A DNA stretch of 39,169 nucleotides from a virus. The stretch covers positions 1 to 39,169 of the IMG/VR virus record IMGVR_UViG_3300035670_000572. One strand, 5' to 3'. Position numbers and translations under genes: made by a program. Under the pieces are notes generated by a model. That model was not told the DNA's origin and ran no database searches. It saw nothing but the letters and a program-made list of their open reading frames with translations. The first letter of the stretch is position 1. The number at the start of each line of letters is the position of its first letter. This document shows positions 1 to 9,510 of this stretch, piece after piece.

Positions 1-722
1 GGTGTAGGAGTTGGCGTTACCTCAACTTCTGTTGGTGTTGGTGTTGGTGTAGGAGTTGGTGTAGGTGTTGGGGTTAAACTTTCAACAGGTGTAGGAGTTG
101 GTGTAGGTGTAGGAGTTGGTGTCGGCGTTAAACTTTCCACCGGTGTTGGTGTTGGAGTTGGCGTAGGTGTTATCTCAACTTCTGTAGGTGTCGGCGTTGG
201 TGTAGGAGTTAAACTCTCAACAGGAGTCGGTGTAGGTGTAGGTGTTATCTCAACTTCTGTAGGAGTTGGTGTAGGTGTAGGTGTTATCTCAACTTCTGTA
301 GGAGTTGGTGTAGGTGTAGGTGTAGGAGTAGGCGTTAAACTTTCTACCGGTGTTGGCGTTGGTGTAGGAGTAGGAGTAGGTGTAGGGGTTGGTGTTAAAC
401 TCGATACTGGTGTTGGTGTAGGAGTTGGCGTAGGTGTTACCTCAACTTCTGTTGGTGTGGGGGTTGGTGTAGGGGTTGGTGTAGGAGTAGGGGTAATTAA
501 TTCTATTTCACCTTCCAAATTACAATCTAATGTTGGTGTAGGGGTTGGAGTCGGTGTTGGTGTAGGAGTTGGTGTAGGAGTTGGTGTTGGGGTCGGCGTA
601 GGAGTTGGAGTCGGCGTTGGTGTAGGTGTTGTGTCAACCACTACAATGTCACCATCCAAATTACAATCCAATGTTGGTGTTGGTGTTGGAGTAGGAGTTG
701 GTGTTGGCGTTGGAGTAGGTGT
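1..722 (-). repeat. Degenerate hexanucleotide repeat encoding (Thr-Pro)n stalk
   Basis: On the plus strand this is a run of GGTGTT/GGTGTA/GGAGTT/GGCGTT-type hexamers. In the coding (minus) frame each hexamer is ACN CCN, Thr-Pro. Third positions vary freely (ACA, ACT, ACC, ACG; CCA, CCT, CCC, CCG) while the protein stays TP, so the repeat is old or selected at protein level rather than a fresh slippage expansion. Four-residue linkers break the tract at plus positions 438, 396, 336, 285, 246, 210, 171, 129, 75 and 18. They are EVE(V/I) between two Thr, or V(E/S)SL between Pro and Thr. The tract runs off the left edge, so its full length is unknown. Confidence 0.9.
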
Positions 723-3700
723 TATTTCAACAATACTTCCGTCTATCGTACAATCTAAGTAAGGTTCATCACCACACTCGACCACCGGAACCATATCACA
801 AATATCCAACCCATCTAAATTTCTAGTTAACGATTCTATGGAATTTATTGGGTTACTATCAACACAATCTCCACAACCATTTGCATAATATTGTTGTAAA
901 TCAAAATTATCATTACTAAATTTAATGTAACTGTGCTCCAACAATAATTGTTGATTTTGATTACCGTTAAAAACAATGAAATTTTCATTGTAGATTTGTC
1001 CACCCACTACGTCATTATCTAAATTTATTAGGTAATAAATGTCAGGTGTACAATAATCTAAATTAATTGAAAGAACTTCAATAAGTTCTCCGTTTTGGTT
1101 AATTAAAAAATCACCAAATTCGTAATAATCTTTAGGATAATCACAACATGGTTCAATTTGTTCAGGTTTAATAACAAGTTCTTCAGGGTATCTTTCAGTA
1201 AAGAAATAATTTTTACTTGTACCAGTAACAATCCCATTATCATCTACTTGATTTCTAGTGTAAACTCGTAACTTTGTGGTTGGTAAAACCTCAAACACTT
1301 CATATTCTCCTGATGATGTTTCACCTGTAATTGAATTTTTCTTTATTGAACCTAAGGTCTCAATACTGGAAATGGTACTTGCCGAATAATCAAAGGTAAA
1401 TTTAAAATCATTGACTTCTCTACCGTCTTTAATTTGTTGGTAGTTATATTCATTACAATCTTTGTAATTTGCTGTTAAAATAGTTTTACCCGTTAATGTG
1501 TCACATTCCGATAATAAATCTCTTACCAATGTTGGTACACAACTCTCGGGATTATTTGTTGTTCCTGTTTTTAATAAAACATAAGAATCGGATTTTAATC
1601 CGTAGTTATATGTATTTCTATATTGTACTTTAGGTGTAATAGTATACCCCGTATTAATCAATAATGGGTAAGACTCAATATCTTCAGTTAATGGATTATC
1701 CTCATGTGGTATTTCAACATACTTTATTTGTAGACCTTCAATTTTTACTTTTAAATCACAGTTATTGGCATCAGTAAATAATAAGTCAATAACATCATTC
1801 TCTCTAACATCAGATAATAAAAATTGACATGTATTTTCAGAAGTTTGTTGTAGTATCCCTACCTCACCATAACCAGTCCCCACATTCGGTCCATATTCAC
1901 AATTTCTGTGTATGTAAATTGGCCAATTATTAATTGTGTTACCACTCTGTATTAAAAAAGTACTACCAGTTATTGTTAATGTTAAATCACTCGTCATTAT
2001 ACAATCAGTTGCCCCTGTATAAATGTAACAAACTGATTCGATGGCAATATCACTACCACAAGTTCCTGTTAAAGGTATTGTTGTTGTATCAAATTTGTAT
2101 TCGAAATATTCTAATGAACAATCATTAGGACCATATTTTATCGAATTAAATTTAATTTTTTCAATACCGTCAACGTCAACAAAAAATTCATGTTTTATTT
2201 TTGGTTTTGATATTTGAGTACAAGATGATGATTCGGTGAATGAAGTAAATGGTTCATAGTCACTAATACAACCGGCTTTATCAATTGTATCTTCTGTGTT
2301 GATGTCGTTTATTAAATTCTCTAAAGATACCACCCATAATTCTTTTATCGCGGTAACATCGGGATTTAAATAAACTTTATAATCACACACTAATGGTAAT
2401 CCATTTAATGGGTTACCAGAAACTTCACCTGAACATGTGTCGACGTTAAATGAATCAAATAACTTGGCACTAATACCTGTTACACTAGTCGTACCACTAA
2501 CAATTATATCCTCACCAACATACTCCATGTCATCAATAACGATTACAGGTGTATAGGTAATTGTTCTCGCACTTAATGGTGTTCTAAAATTATCTTCATC
2601 ACCCATTAAGGTTTCCAAATCTTCTTCTATCGCAGTTTCAAAATCAGGATATAATTGTTCTATAAATTCTTTTGGTTGACAACCAAATCTATATTGATAT
2701 TTTGGTCGACCAAAAATATTGTTTTCAATTAAATTACCACCTAACCATTGTGTCGTTGCAGGAATAAATTGTTCAATTATTTTTACCCAATATGGACTCA
2801 TTTTCTTAACAAACAGATTTAAATCTGAAAGTCGATATGGGGTAAATTGTGTACTGTTAATATAGTCTCTAAAAATATCTTCTAATCTAATATAATTTTT
2901 TCTATACTTAACTGAATGTGAATTTTTAATTTGTTGGTGTATCATTTTATCAACGAATTCCGCAAATGTAATTCCTGTTTGTGGAGTTAATTGATTATTG
3001 GTTCCAAATGATAATTCTAATTCTCTTGTCTTTCTATAAATGTCATAATCAATCGATTGTGCGGTTGACAAAAAGATGTGTATATTTTTTCTGTTAAGAA
3101 TTTTTGAGGGTTCTTCACCATATATTTCTCTTTTTCTGTTGTCAACTATCGATTCAATTTCAAATCCCGTATCCAATCCTGGTAATGTTCTATAAACATC
3201 AAAGTAATCTTCTCCATATGTAAATGGTTTACTTTTAGTTTTAATAGTTTTTGTTCTTCCAGTTAATACAGAATTTTCTGTGTCTAAAATATTTGATGAC
3301 CTATGGTCTAATGTTTTTTCATACCATCCCGCACCCTTTTCAAAAAACATATCACTCTCAACATCAAAAATAGTACGAGGGTATGATGTGTTTTCAACTA
3401 TCGGGTATTCAGTTCTATCGTATGTTATTGATGGTGTTGTTAATCCTGTGGTGTATGTGTAACTATCAACATCAAATTCTAATATTGTATAATTTTTAAC
3501 ACCCTCAATAACATCCCAAATTTCATCCTCTAAATTGAAAGATTTAGGATATGATTTTATTTCATAAACATATTCATCAATTTTAACCATTGGTTCCGGT
3601 GCACCAATAAATCTTAAAAAAAATTCAATTGCCGACTTTGTACCTTTTGATTTATATATGTAGGATAGGTTTACAAGAATTCTTCTATAAAACTCATATT

Positions 3701-4991
3701 CTGCATCTACCAAATTAGTACCCACACCAACCCCATCATATACACTTTCTTGTCTGGTATATAACATTTCGTCAATACCTTTCTCATCAAATAAATTAAC
3801 AGTTGATAATCCTAATGTGTTTGATAGGTTTTTTAATAATATATCAGGTAAGTTGTTTACACCATCATAACTTATATTTCTCATATAAGCAATGTTCTCT
3901 ATGTATTTCTTTACCTTGTCAAAACTTTGTCCGTATAATTGAAAAACAGATTCAACTCTTTTATCATCAGTATCGAATTCATAAAGTTGTGGTGAAGACA
4001 TAAATCTAACAAATAGATTAGATTTATAATTGTCAATTTCATCTGATATATCGGTTAATTCTCCGATATAGTTTTCGTAATCTAAACCAATAATTTTTAT
4101 GTTCCATTCATCTTTCGATATTGGCCATGTAACATCTACGTCAATTAATGATGTTTTAGAACCATCAAAACTATCACGTGGGACTTTAAAGGTTGCAGTA
4201 TACTTGGGGTTAGTTTCTCTATTAAGTAGTGAACTTTCTAAATCATCCAACATCCCATAAAACTCTTCAACTACACCATTATTTGGTTTAATTAAAATGT
4301 TTTCTGAATAATTTGTTGTAAAAGGTTTTCCCGAAACTTTTAACTTAATAATGTTAACATTATTTGGTTCGGTATAAAAAAGAATAGGATATTGATTACC
4401 CGAGATTTCTATCACATATTTTGTAAATGATTGGAAGAAGTCTCTTACTTTATTTTCACTATTAACTATAGTGGAACTTTCGGGTGTTTTAAAAATTACA
4501 TCGAAAGGATTGTATAATTTTGAAAAATCGACACTAAATTCTGTTGTGTTGAAGTTCAAATCATAAGTGACATCATAAGCAGTAAAACCGCTATTTGTCG
4601 ATTTAACTAAACTATCCTTATCGATTAAGATACCAGCAGGGTAGTTTTTTATTATTCTAATTAATGATGCACCGATTCTACTTTTTAAAGAACCGAAAAG
4701 AGATTTACCCGCATCGTTTTTTGATGATTTAAATTTAATTTCTTTTTTTCTTTCAGTGGTGGTTTTTTCAAATGAAGTGTTTACCTCTTCTTTTAAGTCT
4801 TCTAAAGTTAAAAAATCCGAAAACTTACCTGATTTGAAATTTTTTGTATCCTTTTCTGGTATAACCCTGTCAAGAGCAAAGCTCGTATTAGTCAATTGAC
4901 TAGTGCCGTCAGTAATTTGTCTACCAACTATACTATCACTAAATGTGTCTGCACCAGTTGCAGCTTGACTTGGAACTTTTCTTCTTGCCAT
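1..4991 (-). CDS. Large baseplate/fibre protein, tail-protein-I-like, with C-terminal Thr-Pro repeat (3' end outside window)
   Basis: An open frame starts at ATG 4991 ([13 protein letters not shown]) and runs 1663 codons to the left edge without a stop, so the C-terminus is missing. The start overlaps the stop of the upstream gene in a TAATG junction. Residues about 370-470 resemble the tail protein I / T4 gp7-like pattern: an [10 protein letters not shown] segment, then an arginine-containing helix and the KGT motif at 449-451 ([16 protein letters not shown]). This is typical of baseplate proteins that join the wedge to fibres. Residues about 800-1400 are beta-rich, with many T-G-x-T turns and Cys pairs (CGDC, PCCDYP). 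From about residue 1424 the chain is almost purely (TP)n, interrupted by acidic or hydrophobic linkers and LDC modules. Its place after gp25 and gp6 supports a baseplate role. The fibre or stalk role of the TP tail is inference. Confidence 0.85.
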   Translation of the reverse strand, partial: MARRKVPSQAATGADTFSDSIVGRQITDGTSQLTNTSFALDRVIPEKDTKNFKSGKFSDFLTLEDLKEEVNTSFEKTTTERKKEIKFKSSKNDAGKSLFGSLKSRIGASLIRIIKNYPAGILIDKDSLVKSTNSGFTAYDVTYDLNFNTTEFSVDFSKLYNPFDVIFKTPESSTIVNSENKVRDFFQSFTKYVIEISGNQYPILFYTEPNNVNIIKLKVSGKPFTTNYSENILIKPNNGVVEEFYGMLDDLESSLLNRETNPKYTATFKVPRDSFDGSKTSLIDVDVTWPISKDEWNIKIIGLDYENYIGELTDISDEIDNYKSNLFVRFMSSPQLYEFDTDDKRVESVFQLYGQSFDKVKKYIENIAYMRNISYDGVNNLPDILLKNLSNTLGLSTVNLFDEKGIDEMLYTRQESVYDGVGVGTNLVDAEYEFYRRILVNLSYIYKSKGTKSAIEFFLRFIGAPEPMVKIDEYVYEIKSYPKSFNLEDEIWDVIEGVKNYTILEFDVDSYTYTTGLTTPSITYDRTEYPIVENTSYPRTIFDVESDMFFEKGAGWYEKTLDHRSSNILDTENSVLTGRTKTIKTKSKPFTYGEDYFDVYRTLPGLDTGFEIESIVDNRKREIYGEEPSKILNRKNIHIFLSTAQSIDYDIYRKTRELELSFGTNNQLTPQTGITFAEFVDKMIHQQIKNSHSVKYRKNYIRLEDIFRDYINSTQFTPYRLSDLNLFVKKMSPYWVKIIEQFIPATTQWLGGNLIENNIFGRPKYQYRFGCQPKEFIEQLYPDFETAIEEDLETLMGDEDNFRTPLSARTITYTPVIVIDDMEYVGEDIIVSGTTSVTGISAKLFDSFNVDTCSGEVSGNPLNGLPLVCDYKVYLNPDVTAIKELWVVSLENLINDINTEDTIDKAGCISDYEPFTSFTESSSCTQISKPKIKHEFFVDVDGIEKIKFNSIKYGPNDCSLEYFEYKFDTTTIPLTGTCGSDIAIESVCYIYTGATDCIMTSDLTLTITGSTFLIQSGNTINNWPIYIHRNCEYGPNVGTGYGEVGILQQTSENTCQFLLSDVRENDVIDLLFTDANNCDLKVKIEGLQIKYVEIPHEDNPLTEDIESYPLLINTGYTITPKVQYRNTYNYGLKSDSYVLLKTGTTNNPESCVPTLVRDLLSECDTLTGKTILTANYKDCNEYNYQQIKDGREVNDFKFTFDYSASTISSIETLGSIKKNSITGETSSGEYEVFEVLPTTKLRVYTRNQVDDNGIVTGTSKNYFFTERYPEELVIKPEQIEPCCDYPKDYYEFGDFLINQNGELIEVLSINLDYCTPDIYYLINLDNDVVGGQIYNENFIVFNGNQNQQLLLEHSYIKFSNDNFDLQQYYANGCGDCVDSNPINSIESLTRNLDGLDICDMVPVVECGDEPYLDCTIDGSIVEITPTPTPTPTPTPTPTPTLDCNLDGDIVVVDTTPTPTPTPTPTPTPTPTPTPTPTPTPTPTPTPTLDCNLEGEIELITPTPTPTPTPTPTPTEVEVTPTPTPTPTPVSSLTPTPTPTPTPTPTPTPVESLTPTPTPTPTPTPTEVEITPTPTPTPTEVEITPTPTPTPVESLTPTPTPTPTEVEITPTPTPTPTPVESLTPTPTPTPTPTPTPVESLTPTPTPTPTPTPTPTEVEVTPTPT
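510..761 (-). repeat. Three Cys-containing LDC(N/T)(L/I)(D/E)G spacer modules
   Basis: At the head of the Thr-Pro tract, three near-copies of a short module alternate with TP runs: [13 protein letters not shown] (Cys 1414), [13 protein letters not shown] (Cys 1443) and [13 protein letters not shown] (Cys 1490). The Cys residues are 29 and 47 residues apart. The two inner copies are nearly identical at DNA level (CCAAATTACAATC on the plus strand at 516-528 and 657-669), which points to internal duplication. A strand-forming or inter-chain cross-linking role in a trimeric stalk is possible but is inference only. Confidence 0.75.
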
Positions 4992-5905
4992 TATTCTGTA
5001 ATATCATCGAAATTTAATGTCTCATCAATATCTGTTCTTTCTTCTCTAACCTCATAAAGTGTTTCGTTAAACTCATCTTTAACTTCAAATAGGTTATACT
5101 GTTTGTAGATATTGTTATTTTCATTATTGTTATAAATGGTGTATATACCCGAACTAACCGCCTTACTTTGGTTACCATAAAGTGCATGTGCCAATGTTGA
5201 GGAGTCATGTTCAACCATTTCAATTTCAACTGTTGTTGGATTGAAGAAAGTATTTGTTATAATAATATTTTGACCTGGTTCACCAATAAATGGAACCGTA
5301 TTTGGTTTACTTGATGGTGCAGATGAAGGTGTTACAGTTAAAAACATAAGATTCGATACACTTTCAGTATATTGATATCTAATTGCTTTTTGTGTCGTAC
5401 TCGTTAAGTTGGAAACAATTGGGGTACAATAAAAAGAAGATGTTACAATTCTATAGAAATTATTTATTTTTGTACCGTCAGTGTTGTTTAGATACTCAAT
5501 CCTGTATCCAACCAATCCTTGTGGTGTGAATTTATTTCTATCCTCATCAGGAACGTTTGATAAATCAATAACCAAACCTCTAACAGAAGGTAGAGACGCC
5601 AAAATACCACAATCAATTATAGATGTCCTAATTTGTTTTGGTCTAATTTGTAGTGTATATATACCAAGTTCACTAAAATCATCAGCGGATAATTTAAGGT
5701 TATATAAACCACCAATCAATTCCACGTTGTCAGTTCCGCCAGTTTCACCGTTGTGAAATATTGGACTTAATACATCTTCGGAATCTAATTTTTTTATTGT
5801 GGCATCAGCGGATGTGGTTCTTCCAGATACATAGTGATATAAAATCTCTACGTCCGCTGGTGAGACATCTGCTGGTCTAACAATACCGTAACTTCCAACT
5901 GCCAT
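4991..5905 (-). CDS. Unknown virion-type protein, 304 aa
   Basis: I do not recognise the family. The protein starts [16 protein letters not shown] and ends in a strongly acidic tail ([13 protein letters not shown]). The middle is Ser/Thr/Asn rich and beta-like, with a proline/serine stretch ([17 protein letters not shown], about residues 190-206) that looks like an inter-domain linker. No signal peptide, membrane segment or catalytic motif is visible. The gene lies between a PKD-containing protein and the giant baseplate protein, and its stop overlaps the next start by one base (TAATG), implying translational coupling. A small baseplate or fibre-attachment component is the most reasonable guess. 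The ATG is preceded by TTAAAAGATT and an AATAAATA element. Confidence 0.8.
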   Translation of the reverse strand: MAVGSYGIVRPADVSPADVEILYHYVSGRTTSADATIKKLDSEDVLSPIFHNGETGGTDNVELIGGLYNLKLSADDFSELGIYTLQIRPKQIRTSIIDCGILASLPSVRGLVIDLSNVPDEDRNKFTPQGLVGYRIEYLNNTDGTKINNFYRIVTSSFYCTPIVSNLTSTTQKAIRYQYTESVSNLMFLTVTPSSAPSSKPNTVPFIGEPGQNIIITNTFFNPTTVEIEMVEHDSSTLAHALYGNQSKAVSSGIYTIYNNNENNNIYKQYNLFEVKDEFNETLYEVREERTDIDETLNFDDITE

Positions 5906-5916
5906 AATCTTTTAAT

Positions 5917-5924
5917 AATAAATA
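5917..5924 (-). promoter_or_regulatory. TATTTATT element upstream of 304-aa gene (candidate late element)
   Basis: Coding-sense TATTTATT lies 11 bases before the ATG at 5905, in a short A+T-rich gap. The same octamer or a one-base variant precedes four other structural genes. The function is inferred only from recurrence, and A+T-rich chance matches occur elsewhere. Confidence 0.2.
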
Positions 5925-5930
5925 TAATTT

Positions 5931-6851
5931 TTATTGTTTTCTTACTTTAAAATATCCATTTCCGTAGATATCTATTTCACCAACATTATCCAATTCACCC
6001 AACCTGAGGTTTTTTTCCATAACTCCTTGTTTACCCCTCTCAACAAAAACGTCAGAATAAACTGTTGGTTCATCCACAAAACCTAAAAAATGTTCGTTTC
6101 TTGTTATTGCTAAATTGAAAACTTCTTCTTTTGTAAATCCACTTGTAGTACCCGTTATCATTGTATACCCATCAGAATAATCTCGATATTGTAAGTTTTC
6201 AATTGTATAACCCGTCCAATTAGTGTTATCGGTAACTCCCGTTGTTAAGGTTTGGGTGTATCCTGTTTGTCCATATTTTTTTAACTCATTTAATCTACTT
6301 CTACCGATTGATAGATACGTAAATGTAGTATAACCTGTGTTATTTGTGTAGTCAAGATTATTTAAATAATTTAATGTCACATCGGACGGTATCGTTGCAC
6401 CCGTGAATTGACCAAACTCGTTGTCAATATCATTTGGGTCGATTAAGGGTATTGTTATTTGTTTTCTTAATTTTTGCTTTGTCCAAGGGGTGTCTAAACT
6501 AATTGAGACGTTATATGTACCACCAGTAGTGTAGGTGTGAATTAACGAATTTAATGTTGCACCCGTACTCACCTCAAATCCTGAGGTTTCGGTACCATCG
6601 CCCCAATTTATTGTATATGTTTGGTCAATAATTTTTCTAAATTTATCAGGATTTACCGTATTAAAAATGGTTAAAGTTGTTGTACCTGTTGTACCTGTAT
6701 AATGAAAATTTATTAATTGTTCAACTTGTTCAATGTCACCATCAAAGCCAACCATTACCCCCATTTCATCAACAGATGAATTTAAAAATAATGGAATGTT
6801 GTAATCAACATTACTATCTTTTCTTAAAAATTCGTATCTATTTTTTTTCAT
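5931..6851 (-). CDS. PKD-domain virion protein, 306 aa
   Basis: Residues about 50-135 match a PKD (Ig-like beta-sandwich) domain: the INWGDGT motif at 81-87 and HTYTTGGTYNVSIS at 105-118, in the usual order. PKD domains in phages sit on exposed virion proteins, where they are thought to help adhesion or spacing. The rest is rich in Thr, Gly, Tyr and Asn with repeated TGYT/TGTT turns (TGTTGTT, NNTGYTTF, TGQTGYTQ-like). The C-terminus is compact and mixed charge (GEIDIYGNGYFKVRKQ). The gene begins with ATG followed by a Lys-rich run, two bases after the upstream stop. The order gp25, gp6, other virion proteins and then this gene suggests a fibre or baseplate-surface protein. Family identity beyond the PKD domain is unknown. 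Confidence 0.82.
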   Translation of the reverse strand: MKKNRYEFLRKDSNVDYNIPLFLNSSVDEMGVMVGFDGDIEQVEQLINFHYTGTTGTTTLTIFNTVNPDKFRKIIDQTYTINWGDGTETSGFEVSTGATLNSLIHTYTTGGTYNVSISLDTPWTKQKLRKQITIPLIDPNDIDNEFGQFTGATIPSDVTLNYLNNLDYTNNTGYTTFTYLSIGRSRLNELKKYGQTGYTQTLTTGVTDNTNWTGYTIENLQYRDYSDGYTMITGTTSGFTKEEVFNLAITRNEHFLGFVDEPTVYSDVFVERGKQGVMEKNLRLGELDNVGEIDIYGNGYFKVRKQ

Positions 6852-6853
6852 TT

Positions 6854-7699
6854 TTAATAAACAATTTTAATACAACCATCCAATTCACATTCATCAACCC
6901 CTCGATATATTTGATAGGTGTAATCACATCGATTAATAACAACCCTATAGTACATATCCTCTTCTTCATTAACCTCATCTCCAATTACACCTTTTTGATA
7001 AAATAATACGGGATTATTTGATTTTCCAATCCTACCTTCAGTTGGTTCGGTTGTTCCTGTTGTTAAATTTTTATTTGTAAAGTCAACAATTGACCCGTCC
7101 TCAGCATTAAAAAATTTCGCAGACATCCAAAATGTACTACCTGTTAATGTTGTTTCATCAAAAGCAGAATCATCTTGAAACCAAAAAAGATACATGTTTT
7201 CTTTATTTCTATAATTTGAACCAGTGAAAACAGGTTTATATATAAACGAATTGATAGTTTCGTAAAAATATTTTTCACCTAAAACAACGGATAGATTTTT
7301 AGCAAAAACTAATCTTCTATTTGACCTATTTGGTATCTCATTATTTGGTGTTTTATAGAATTCTAACCTAAAAAAACTCTCTTTGAATTGAGCCAATAAT
7401 TGGTTATTCTCTTTAAAAGAAAGTCCTGTTGGTTCGTAATCTTGTATATATGTGTTACCAGTTAAGAAATAAAATTTAAACCAAACATCTGATTGATGTA
7501 TTGTCAAACCACTAACCGTAACATCATATGGTTTATGGATGTATCTAACAGTTTCATAATTCTCAATAGGGTTGATAATTTTATCAAGAGTTTCATTTTC
7601 AAATTCTTGCATATTATCAGACCAACCTGCGTCAGTTTTAAAGTCTTGTTCGCCGTTTAAAATGATATTCTTGTCTAAATCACTTCTTAAAATTTTCAT
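6854..7699 (-). CDS. Unknown virion-type protein, 281 aa
   Basis: I do not recognise the family. The preferred start is ATG 7699 (MKILRSDLDKN), which forms a TAATG overlap with the upstream stop, as at two other junctions in this operon. A TTG two codons upstream (7705) is possible but needs a 7-base overlap. The protein is aromatic-rich and beta-like (WFKFYFLTGNTY, MYLFWFQDDSAF). It carries two T-G-x-T motifs and a C-terminal segment with three Cys (NRCDYTYQIYRGVDECELDG, then CIKIVY). No signal peptide, membrane span or enzymatic motif is seen. Its tight coupling to the neighbours suggests a structural component made in step with them. Confidence 0.8.
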   Translation of the reverse strand: MKILRSDLDKNIILNGEQDFKTDAGWSDNMQEFENETLDKIINPIENYETVRYIHKPYDVTVSGLTIHQSDVWFKFYFLTGNTYIQDYEPTGLSFKENNQLLAQFKESFFRLEFYKTPNNEIPNRSNRRLVFAKNLSVVLGEKYFYETINSFIYKPVFTGSNYRNKENMYLFWFQDDSAFDETTLTGSTFWMSAKFFNAEDGSIVDFTNKNLTTGTTEPTEGRIGKSNNPVLFYQKGVIGDEVNEEEDMYYRVVINRCDYTYQIYRGVDECELDGCIKIVY

Positions 7700-9510
7700 T
7701 AACAATCAGTTGTGTTTTTATCTTTGAATTTAGTTATACCATCTAACTTGTTTTTATATAACTCCTCATTTCTTAAATAGAAATTAATATCATTTTTAAT
7801 ATAATGTATACCATTAATAAATGGATATTCTGTACCATAACCATCAGGGTCAATGTAACCATGGTCATATAAATCTCTCCATCTCCAAATACCGTCTTCT
7901 TCAAAATATTTTGTATTCTCAGGTAAATTTAAAATTTCGTCGGTATTTGAGCTTTCAATATACGGTGACAATTGTCTAAGTTTTATCCTATAATGTGGTT
8001 GATAAAATAACCCAACAGGTTCTCTGTTTGAATATATTAATGAAGAACTTTGGTTATGGTCAAAAATATCTTCTCTTATTGAGAATTTATGATATGATTC
8101 ACTTATTATCCTTTCTTTTAATTCACTTTCATTATATTCAACAAATGCACCCGTTAATACTGTACCGATTTGTACATCAGTTCCTCCGGTAAAACTTTCA
8201 GATTCATTACTTGTAAATGTAGTGGTTGGTATCGTGTCTTCGATTGAAGTTGTACCACTAAACTGCATATCCACCCATAAATCATGAAAACTAAACTTAT
8301 ACCCAACTTTTGGTGGATAATTAAAATATCCATTACCATTTCTAAAAATAACACTAACGTAAACATCTGTCGGTGTATAACCTAAATTATTTGTTATTCC
8401 CGATAATAAAAAAGGTTCTTTAAAATCAAACAACACCGATTCCATTCTATTTCGTTCCACAATATAATCAACATCACCTTCACTGGTTTCATTCATTATT
8501 CCTTTTTCTTCTTCCCATATTGGTGATTCGAATCCGACCTTATCTAGAATGTAGTCACTTGTTGATGTGAGTGTTTTATGTTTATGTACATAATATTGGG
8601 AGGTTGTTCCTGTTATGTCATTAATATCTAAACATCTCTTTCCAAAAACAACTGAATTAAATGTTGTACCAACAACTAAATCCGTTTTTAAAATATTAAT
8701 TACAAATTTTTCAGAACGATGAACTTCATTTCCAACACTTTCAATGTTAAATGTCCTATCTATTACATCTGTTGTTACCACCGCAGTAGTTCCTGATAAT
8801 TTATAAAAGGTACTTCCTGTTGTTGATAATGTGACATATTCACCCGCAACCATTCCATGTTCCACAGGTGATGTTAATGTATAATAATTACCATTATCAC
8901 TAACTCTAAATGGTATACCATCTTTTGCCGTGAAATTGTAAATTGTTGGTTCGGTTGAACCTGTTAGTGTATACTTAATCGGGTAATCATTATCATGGTC
9001 ATAAACGTAACTCAAATATAGATTCCAATTTTTATAAGGAGCATCCATTACTGATGTTATAGTATGACCTGTATATGTTGTACCGATTAAAGATGGTGTA
9101 TATGTAATTTCACTATTTAATGTGTCACCTGAATTCATTTGGATAACTTCTCTCAACACATCTCTTCGTAAGAAAGCAAATTCATTATAAGGTACATATC
9201 CCGTATAATCAGGATTTTCAATATCTTCATGAACCCCATAATTACTATAAAATAAATTTCTTTTTAATGGTGCATATTCAGTGACACCTTCGTATAGGTT
9301 CCTAAAAACCATTTTCAATTTACCATAAATTTTATATTTGATACTTTCGTTTCTCTCTTTATCAAATAATTGAGCAATGTCTAATATAATATCCTTATCT
9401 CCCTGACGTAATAAAGTGTCAGTCTCATCAAGTCCAATTCGAAGTGTTAAATCTTCTTCTTCAGCCTTAAAATATTTTTTAGAGGGTAGTATGATTTGTT
9501 TTTTTTCCAT
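7699..9510 (-). CDS. Unknown virion-type protein, 603 aa
   Basis: I do not recognise the family. The N-terminal 100 residues are charged and helical-looking (KYFKAEEEDLTLRIGLDETD). The central part (about 130-460) is beta-like and studded with Gly-Thr-Thr turns (TGSTEPT, SGTTAVV, TGTTSQYY, SGTTSIED). A GEYVTLSTTGS segment resembles repeats seen in phage tail surface proteins. The C-terminal 90 residues are Tyr/Asp rich (WRWRDLYDHGYIDPDGYG). Both ends are translationally coupled: the start overlaps the upstream stop (TAATG at 9510) and the stop overlaps the next start (TAATG at 7699). Position in the baseplate operon and composition suggest a virion protein. No catalytic motif is visible. Confidence 0.82.
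   Translation of the reverse strand: MEKKQIILPSKKYFKAEEEDLTLRIGLDETDTLLRQGDKDIILDIAQLFDKERNESIKYKIYGKLKMVFRNLYEGVTEYAPLKRNLFYSNYGVHEDIENPDYTGYVPYNEFAFLRRDVLREVIQMNSGDTLNSEITYTPSLIGTTYTGHTITSVMDAPYKNWNLYLSYVYDHDNDYPIKYTLTGSTEPTIYNFTAKDGIPFRVSDNGNYYTLTSPVEHGMVAGEYVTLSTTGSTFYKLSGTTAVVTTDVIDRTFNIESVGNEVHRSEKFVINILKTDLVVGTTFNSVVFGKRCLDINDITGTTSQYYVHKHKTLTSTSDYILDKVGFESPIWEEEKGIMNETSEGDVDYIVERNRMESVLFDFKEPFLLSGITNNLGYTPTDVYVSVIFRNGNGYFNYPPKVGYKFSFHDLWVDMQFSGTTSIEDTIPTTTFTSNESESFTGGTDVQIGTVLTGAFVEYNESELKERIISESYHKFSIREDIFDHNQSSSLIYSNREPVGLFYQPHYRIKLRQLSPYIESSNTDEILNLPENTKYFEEDGIWRWRDLYDHGYIDPDGYGTEYPFINGIHYIKNDINFYLRNEELYKNKLDGITKFKDKNTTDC

Noticed and set aside
1-722. CRISPR-like repeat array
   Set aside because: The repeat is a six-base in-frame coding unit with no unique spacers of uniform length and no cas genes.
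457-762. Plus-strand open frame of Gly-Val repeats
   Set aside because: It is the antisense reading of the Thr-Pro hexamer repeat; all other genes are on the minus strand and the frame has no independent coding support.
7699-7705. TTG start at 7705 for the 281-aa gene
   Set aside because: ATG 7699 gives the same TAATG coupling seen at neighbouring junctions, so it is preferred, though TTG cannot be fully excluded.
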